From contig JAISBR010000170.1 in the NCBI GenBank assembly GCA_031266095.1, positions 1 to 25,914 on the forward strand: a stretch of DNA of 25,914 bases, given 5' to 3'. The translations under genes and the position numbers were made by a program. The notes under the pieces were generated by a model that saw nothing but the letters and a program-made list of their open reading frames with translations, had not been told where the DNA came from and did not search any database. The stretch comes from Treponema sp. (GTDB lineage Bacteria > Spirochaetota > Spirochaetia > Treponematales > Breznakiellaceae). This document shows positions 22,362-25,914 of the stretch, piece by piece; within the stretch, counting starts at the first letter, position 1; each line of letters begins with the position of its first letter.

Positions 22362-22913
22362 TCATTGCTCCCCCTCAAGCTCAAAGCGATCAATCTCGCT
22401 TTCGCTGAGCTTGGGAAGATCCGCAATGGAGTTAAGGCGGAACAGCCTGAGAAATTCCTTGGTGGTACCATACTGGGTGGGCTTACCCGGTACGTCTTTT
22501 TTACCCGTTTCCCGGATGAGTTCTTTTTCAAGCAGCAGCCGGATCATATTGTCCGCCGAAACCCCGCGAATGGCCTCAATTTCGGTCCTGGTAATGGGCT
22601 GGGAATAGGCGATAATCGACAGTGTCTCCATGGCCGCGCGAGAAATCCTGGATTCGTTTTTTTTGCCGTAACGCTCTTTCAGCTTGTCCCAATATTCCCT
22701 CTTGGGAGAGATCATTACCCCGCCGCCGATGCGGGACAGTTCTATGCCTGAATCTCCCGCGCCGTAGCGTTCTCCAAGATTTTCCAGGGCCAGCTTAACA
22801 ATTTCCTTTGAAAGGCCCGAAATGCGGCTGATGGCCGCCTCATCTATGGGATCGGACTCAAGATAGATGATCGCCTCAACCAAGGCGGTTTCCTTTTCCA
22901 ACTGCTCTGTCAC
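22362..22913 (-). CDS. scpB: Segregation and condensation protein B
   Basis: A 183-residue winged-helix protein that dimerises and, with ScpA, bridges the heads of the SMC condensin for chromosome compaction and segregation. The motif ALETLSIIAY-like segment is AAMETLSIIAYSQPITRTEIEAIRGV (about 92-117), with GTTKEFLRLFRLNSIADLP near the end, both strong family hallmarks. The start is GTG 22913, preceded by GGAG at about 6 nt. It follows scpA by 54 bp and precedes the pseudouridine synthase by 58 bp. Confidence 0.94.
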   Translation of the reverse strand: MTEQLEKETALVEAIIYLESDPIDEAAISRISGLSKEIVKLALENLGERYGAGDSGIELSRIGGGVMISPKREYWDKLKERYGKKNESRISRAAMETLSIIAYSQPITRTEIEAIRGVSADNMIRLLLEKELIRETGKKDVPGKPTQYGTTKEFLRLFRLNSIADLPKLSESEIDRFELEGEQ

Positions 22914-22967
22914 CTACAACTCCAAAAATTAAATCAGGGAAGCATGGACACGGATCTTACGGTCCCC

Positions 22968-23717
22968 TTATGACAACCCGGCCGCAGTATACGGTTTTAT
23001 CAAAATGTCCCCGAACATACGGTTTTGAAAAATAGTAATCATCCGAATTTTTACCGCTTCCAGTATCGCGAGAAAAGCGCAGACAATATCAAGCACCGAA
23101 TTGGAGTGGATTATCAGATCGGTAAAACCGCACTCCCCCCGATTTTCCAAAAATTCGGAAAGGAGGGCGATCTTCTCATTCACCGATACCTCCTCGTAGA
23201 GATCGATGACCCGCTCACCGGGCAGGCGCCGCAGCATAGTAGAAAAAGTTTTCAATAAATCCCAGATATCAACCTTTTCCCAAAGATCACCGTCGGTGAA
23301 GGGCAAAGCCCGCTGGAGTTTGTGCCGCTCAATCACCCACTCGGCTTCTTTTTCTTTTTCTTCCATCAACTCCGAAAGCTTTTTGATTTTTTGATATTCG
23401 ATAAGGCGCTCCACCAGTTCCCGCCGGGGATCGGCCAAATCGCCGTCCTCCTCCATTTCTACCGGCAGCAGGGTTCGGGACTTGATATAGAGCAGCGTCG
23501 CCGCCATGGCATGAAATTCGGTAAGGTCCTCAAGATCAAATGTCTCGGCGTAGCGCAAATACTCCAAATACTGCGAGGTTATCACGGCGATAGGGATGTC
23601 GTAGATATTGATCTCGTTTTTCCTGATCAAAAAGATCAGCAGGTCTAACGGACCTTCGAATTCGCCTGTTTTGAAGCTGCGCTTGCCTCCGGCGCTTGTT
23701 TCAGGTGCTTCTTCCAT
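22968..23717 (-). CDS. scpA: Segregation and condensation protein A
   Basis: A 249-residue kleisin that links SMC heads and binds ScpB. The N-terminal block FEGPLDLLIFLIRKNEINIYDIPIA is the family signature, with AATLLYIKSRTLLP following; the C-terminal winged helix (LLSEFLE to AILEAVKIRMI) is complete. The start is ATG 23717. A longer in-frame stretch reaches 24083 but reads through the promoter and repeat DNA, and its encoded residues do not resemble ScpA. No ribosome site precedes the ATG; a -10 box ends 9 nt upstream, so the mRNA is probably near-leaderless. It heads a seven-gene operon ending at 16942. Confidence 0.93.
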   Translation of the reverse strand: MEEAPETSAGGKRSFKTGEFEGPLDLLIFLIRKNEINIYDIPIAVITSQYLEYLRYAETFDLEDLTEFHAMAATLLYIKSRTLLPVEMEEDGDLADPRRELVERLIEYQKIKKLSELMEEKEKEAEWVIERHKLQRALPFTDGDLWEKVDIWDLLKTFSTMLRRLPGERVIDLYEEVSVNEKIALLSEFLENRGECGFTDLIIHSNSVLDIVCAFLAILEAVKIRMITIFQNRMFGDILIKPYTAAGLS

Positions 23718-23726
23718 TATAAAAGC

Positions 23727-23755
23727 ATTGTAGCGGAAAACGAGGGAAAGGATAA
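23727..23755 (-). promoter_or_regulatory. Probable promoter before scpA (near-leaderless)
   Basis: Reverse-strand TTATCC (23755-23750), 17 bp, TACAAT (23732-23727), then 9 nt (GCTTTTATA) to ATG 23717. The -35 box is weak. The spacing repeats that of the ilvN and ntpI promoters. Confidence 0.4.
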
Positions 23756-23859
23756 GAGGGGGCGCAGAACATAAAGGGGGGCTGTCTAGAAGGTACAATT
23801 TCCGGCAGTCGGTTTTCGTATAGCAAGGGTTACAGTTATGTGCTATAACAAAACACGGG

Positions 23860-24006
23860 ATGGGAAACAGCATAAACATACCGGAAATCATAGAAAAGGC
23901 CCGGAAACAACCGGCGAACGAGCCGAACCTCTCCCCGACGCTGAAAGCAACCGTTGACCTGCTCATCAACCTCTGTTTGCTCCTTGTCCAGAAACGGCTC
24001 CTTACA
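23860..24006 (+). pseudogene. Possible IS66-like transposase N-terminal remnant
   Basis: A forward frame from ATG 23860 encodes MGNSINIPEIIEKARKQ, continuing for about 45 residues to LLINLCLLLVQK, resembling the helical N-terminus of IS66-like transposases that comes before a serine/proline-rich NSSxPPSxD block. That block and all later parts are missing; the frame runs into repeat DNA. Recognition is from recalled patterns and tentative; it could be a chance frame. Confidence 0.35.
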
Positions 24007-24387
24007 AACTGCGTCGAACCGAAGGTTCGAGGAACCCTGAGGAGTACTTGCGCCCCCGCGATGATTTGGCTTATAGTCTTCATAGCGAAGGTCTCCTCTT
24101 TGAGGGTTTTTCAACTCAGGGGGTGGAACAGCCTCTATAGGAATGGATAAAAAATAATATAACGCAGTCAAAACTGCGCATAATGAGGCTGTCGAATTAA
24201 CCTGTTTTAAGATCTTGGGGCACTATAGATAGCGTATAATCAACTAAAAATACACTATATATAGCATTTGTTCGGTTACCTGGGGATTAATTCGGCAGTC
24301 TCAACAGGCCTGCTTACTCGCTCCAGCTGCGCTGGGGACGGCGGCTCGGGTTCTGGAATGTTATATGATCCGGTAACGGGAGTTTTT
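24007..24387. other. Repeat-like spacer before the peptidase gene
   Basis: It holds a CGAACC-GAA-GGTTCG hairpin (24015-24029), which recurs at 25694-25708 after the peptidase gene, and a half-copy of the hairpin family (GTGGAACAGCCTC, about 24123-24135). A TATAAT at 24235-24240 could be a -10 box for the peptidase, but no good -35 is seen at 16-18 bp. Frames reading across this stretch on the reverse strand have no support as genes. Confidence 0.4.
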
Positions 24388-24393
24388 GTGAAA

Positions 24394-25635
24394 ATGAACC
24401 GGGATATACGCTTTAATTCGCTCATACCTATTCTTTCAACGCTTCGGGCCGTCTCTAAGGGCCTTAAGGTCCTGGTAATGGGTATGGCTACCCGCCTACG
24501 GTATAACCGGGCCACGCCTGCCGTGATTTGTGGTGTGGTCCTGTTGACCGGAGCGGCATTCCTGGTTTTCCGTGGCCTAAATGCGGTCAGCGTGAGTGTT
24601 TCCTCCCCTGACGCCGGCGCGGAACAGATCGGCGCGGGTACGACGGACGATATCTCTTCCACGGACAACGGGAAAATCGCGGACCAGCAGATGGTACAAC
24701 AGCCCCTTCAGGACACCGGGCCTGAACCGGTGACCGTAAGTTTTCCGGAAAAAAATTCTGCCGGCGCGGTGGAGGCCTGCATGGCGCGTTTTTCCGCTGA
24801 CGCTTCCCCGGTAACAGAGTACGGCGCCGTAAAATTTGTCACTCTTTCCTCACCGGACGATTACTTTGAGGTGAGCGGAATGATTATCAATGTGAGCCGC
24901 TACGCAAGCGTGGAAGAGGCCCCCTTGGATTTCAACGAATCCGGCCGGTGGTTTACCAGAGTGCGTTTTACCAGGCCGGGCTTCTATGGTCTCACTGTAC
25001 AGGAAAAGGGCCGCGCGGAGCAGTACTATTCGGTTTTTGTCAGCCCCCTCCCCACCGTACACACCGATGCCGCCGGAGCGGATTTTGACTGGTACCGGAC
25101 CCAGTTTAACACGGGAACAACCTCAAACTGCGGCCCCGCTTCGGTCGCCATGGGCGTCGCCTGGTCCACGGGAGAACACCTCCCCGTTTCGTCGGTACGA
25201 GAAGCCGTCGGCTGGCAGGGTGAGGGCGCTACCAGTTTTGAGGAACTGATCAAGGTACTAAAGGATCAAGGGATTTCCGCGGCGATCTCCCCCATCCGCG
25301 GTGTGCAAAATATTAGAGATGTGATCGATACCGGTGGCATAGCGGTAGTACTCTTCCATACCGGCGGAATCGGAACCGCCAGGGGCGATCCTGCCCAGGA
25401 CCTCTTCGGCAAGTACTACAATGACTCGGTAGGCCACTATATCGTAATAAAAGGCTACTCCCTTGACGGCGAATATTTTGTCATCTACGATCCCATCCCC
25501 AGCGACTGGAGCTTCAACAGTTTCCGCTACGGCGACGATCTGAGCATGATCGGGCGGAATCGTTACTATTCCTCTGCGGAACTGCTCCGTTCTCTGCGCA
25601 GAGCCGACATGATCGCCATTTCCCGCTCACATTAG
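24394..25635 (+). CDS. Membrane-anchored C39-like cysteine peptidase
   Basis: A 413-residue protein from ATG 24394 (GTG 24388, 5 nt after GGGAG, is an equally good start; the open frame extends to 24268). A positive N-terminus precedes one membrane helix (about 42-60, ATPAVICGVVLLTGAAFLVF), then a polar linker, a beta-rich region and a C39_2-type papain-like domain. The active site is readable: C246 in SNCGPASVAMG, H348 in VGHYIVIKGYS and D366 in VIYDPIPSD. The oxyanion glutamine/asparagine is N245 or nearby. The domain lies outside the membrane by the positive-inside rule. There is no ABC transporter or bacteriocin gene nearby, so this is not a peptide exporter; an envelope protease role is inferred. 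It stands alone. Confidence 0.8.
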   Translation: MNRDIRFNSLIPILSTLRAVSKGLKVLVMGMATRLRYNRATPAVICGVVLLTGAAFLVFRGLNAVSVSVSSPDAGAEQIGAGTTDDISSTDNGKIADQQMVQQPLQDTGPEPVTVSFPEKNSAGAVEACMARFSADASPVTEYGAVKFVTLSSPDDYFEVSGMIINVSRYASVEEAPLDFNESGRWFTRVRFTRPGFYGLTVQEKGRAEQYYSVFVSPLPTVHTDAAGADFDWYRTQFNTGTTSNCGPASVAMGVAWSTGEHLPVSSVREAVGWQGEGATSFEELIKVLKDQGISAAISPIRGVQNIRDVIDTGGIAVVLFHTGGIGTARGDPAQDLFGKYYNDSVGHYIVIKGYSLDGEYFVIYDPIPSDWSFNSFRYGDDLSMIGRNRYYSSAELLRSLRRADMIAISRSH

Positions 25636-25688
25636 GGTCTGGAGTTGTATAGCCGGAACAAGAACATGGCGTATCTCTCAATTTCACA

Positions 25689-25790
25689 GCCGTCGAACCA
25701 AAGGTTCGTTGGCGATAAATTACAGGACTTGCAGGCTAACCGCAGGTTAGCGGACAACCAACCGGGTTGTCGAACAAGTCTAATATGATT
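25689..25790. repeat. Cluster of three short hairpins after the peptidase gene
   Basis: CGAACC/GGTTCG (25694-25708), GCTAAC/GTTAGC (25735-25751) and ACAACC/GGTTGT (25754-25770) follow one another, then the half-repeat GTCGAACAAGTCT. The first may end the peptidase transcript. Together they look like structured repeat DNA next to the insertion element. Confidence 0.5.
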
Positions 25791-25795
25791 GCCGC

Positions 25796-25852
25796 GAGTC
25801 AACAACCACCGCCAAAGGCGGTGGCTTGAGAGGGAGGCCCCTAGAAGGGGCC
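25796..25852 (-). mobile_element. Right end of an IS200/IS605-like element
   Basis: On the reverse strand a perfect 8-bp hairpin CCACCGCC-TTT-GGCGGTGG (25824-25806) is followed by TTGTTGAC, with TTGAC at 25802-25798. A subterminal hairpin followed by TTGAC-like ends is typical of the right ends of IS200/IS605 elements, which move as single strands. A second hairpin GGCCCCT-TCT-AGGGGCC (25852-25836) overlaps the end of the adjoining coding frame. The rest of the element is beyond the window. Confidence 0.5.
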
Positions 25853-25914
25853 GTCTCGTAGTTCGTGGTCTTCGTCCTGCCGCTCGGCGTCTTCCTGATA
25901 CTTCACGTACCTCC
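25841..25914 (-). CDS. tnpA: C-terminus of a probable IS200-type TnpA transposase (partial)
   Basis: A reverse-strand frame enters from the right edge and ends at TAG 25841: RYVKYQEDAERQDEDHELRD then GPF. The (R/K)YVxxQE motif followed by a charged tail is how many TnpA (Y1) transposases end, in the helix after the catalytic tyrosine. The adjacent hairpin and TTGAC end support this. Only 24 codons are visible, so the catalytic HUH and tyrosine residues cannot be checked. Confidence 0.45.
   Translation of the reverse strand, partial: RYVKYQEDAERQDEDHELRDGPF

Noticed and set aside
23718..24083. 122-codon upstream extension of the scpA frame
   Set aside because: It reads through the likely promoter and repeat DNA and does not resemble ScpA, whose family N-terminus begins shortly after 23717.
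24212..24240. Sigma-54 or strong sigma-70 promoter before the peptidase gene
   Set aside because: TATAAT has no acceptable -35 at 16-18 bp, and the GG...GC spacing nearby is 11, not 10.
25689..25852. Possible CRISPR-like array at the right end
   Set aside because: The short hairpins differ in sequence and are not regularly spaced direct repeats.

Overview
The window reads as chromosomal DNA of a spirochaete of the genus Treponema or a close relative, probably a moderate-GC, termite-gut-like member. Evidence: the moxR-DUF58-batD-batA-batB order (as in Borrelia and other spirochaetes), V-type rather than F-type ATPase membrane subunits, a scpA-scpB-rlu-cmk-rpsA cluster, several spirochaetal lipoproteins, and many small palindromic repeats between genes. 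Species cannot be fixed by reading alone.

Layout. 1-1475 (-): a lipoprotein gene cut by the left edge. 1476-1958: AT-rich spacer with a palindrome and a promoter. 1959-2780 (-): a ZIP metal transporter. 2890-3740: a tRNA-Met gene whose 3' end abuts a miniature repeat, an IS5-type transposase fragment, a second repeat copy and a promoter. 3744-6222 (+): V-ATPase subunits I and K. 6314-6403 (-): a 29-residue, very basic bS22/COX24-like protein behind a terminator-like hairpin. 6669-8687 (-): a PilZ gene followed by a His-rich TPR gene. 8901-9389 (+): a META-domain lipoprotein. 9460-10065 (-): the regulatory subunit of acetolactate synthase. 10209-15814 (-): moxR, DUF58, batD-like, batA and a batB-batC fusion, with 4-nt overlaps and a repeat inserted at the DUF58/batD junction. 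16018-16803 (-): another lipoprotein. 16942-23717 (-): a long operon scpA-scpB-rlu-cmk-rpsA, then a GAF/AAA+/Fis regulator and a membrane TPR protein. 24394-25635 (+): a membrane-anchored C39-like cysteine peptidase. Right edge: the 3' end of an IS200/IS605-like element.

The most unusual pattern is in initiation signals. Several first genes of transcription units (pilZ, ilvN, moxR, ntpI, probably scpA) have no Shine-Dalgarno sequence. Instead a promoter with exactly 17 bp between -35 and -10 ends 7-9 nt before the start codon, which predicts leaderless or near-leaderless mRNAs. Internal operon genes and the lipoprotein genes mostly have ordinary ribosome sites. The second pattern is a set of repeats: a roughly 63-72 bp palindromic element in three copies (one touching a tRNA 3' end, one supplying a stop and a start codon) and a family of GTTCCAAA/TTTGGAAC-type hairpins in most intergenic gaps.
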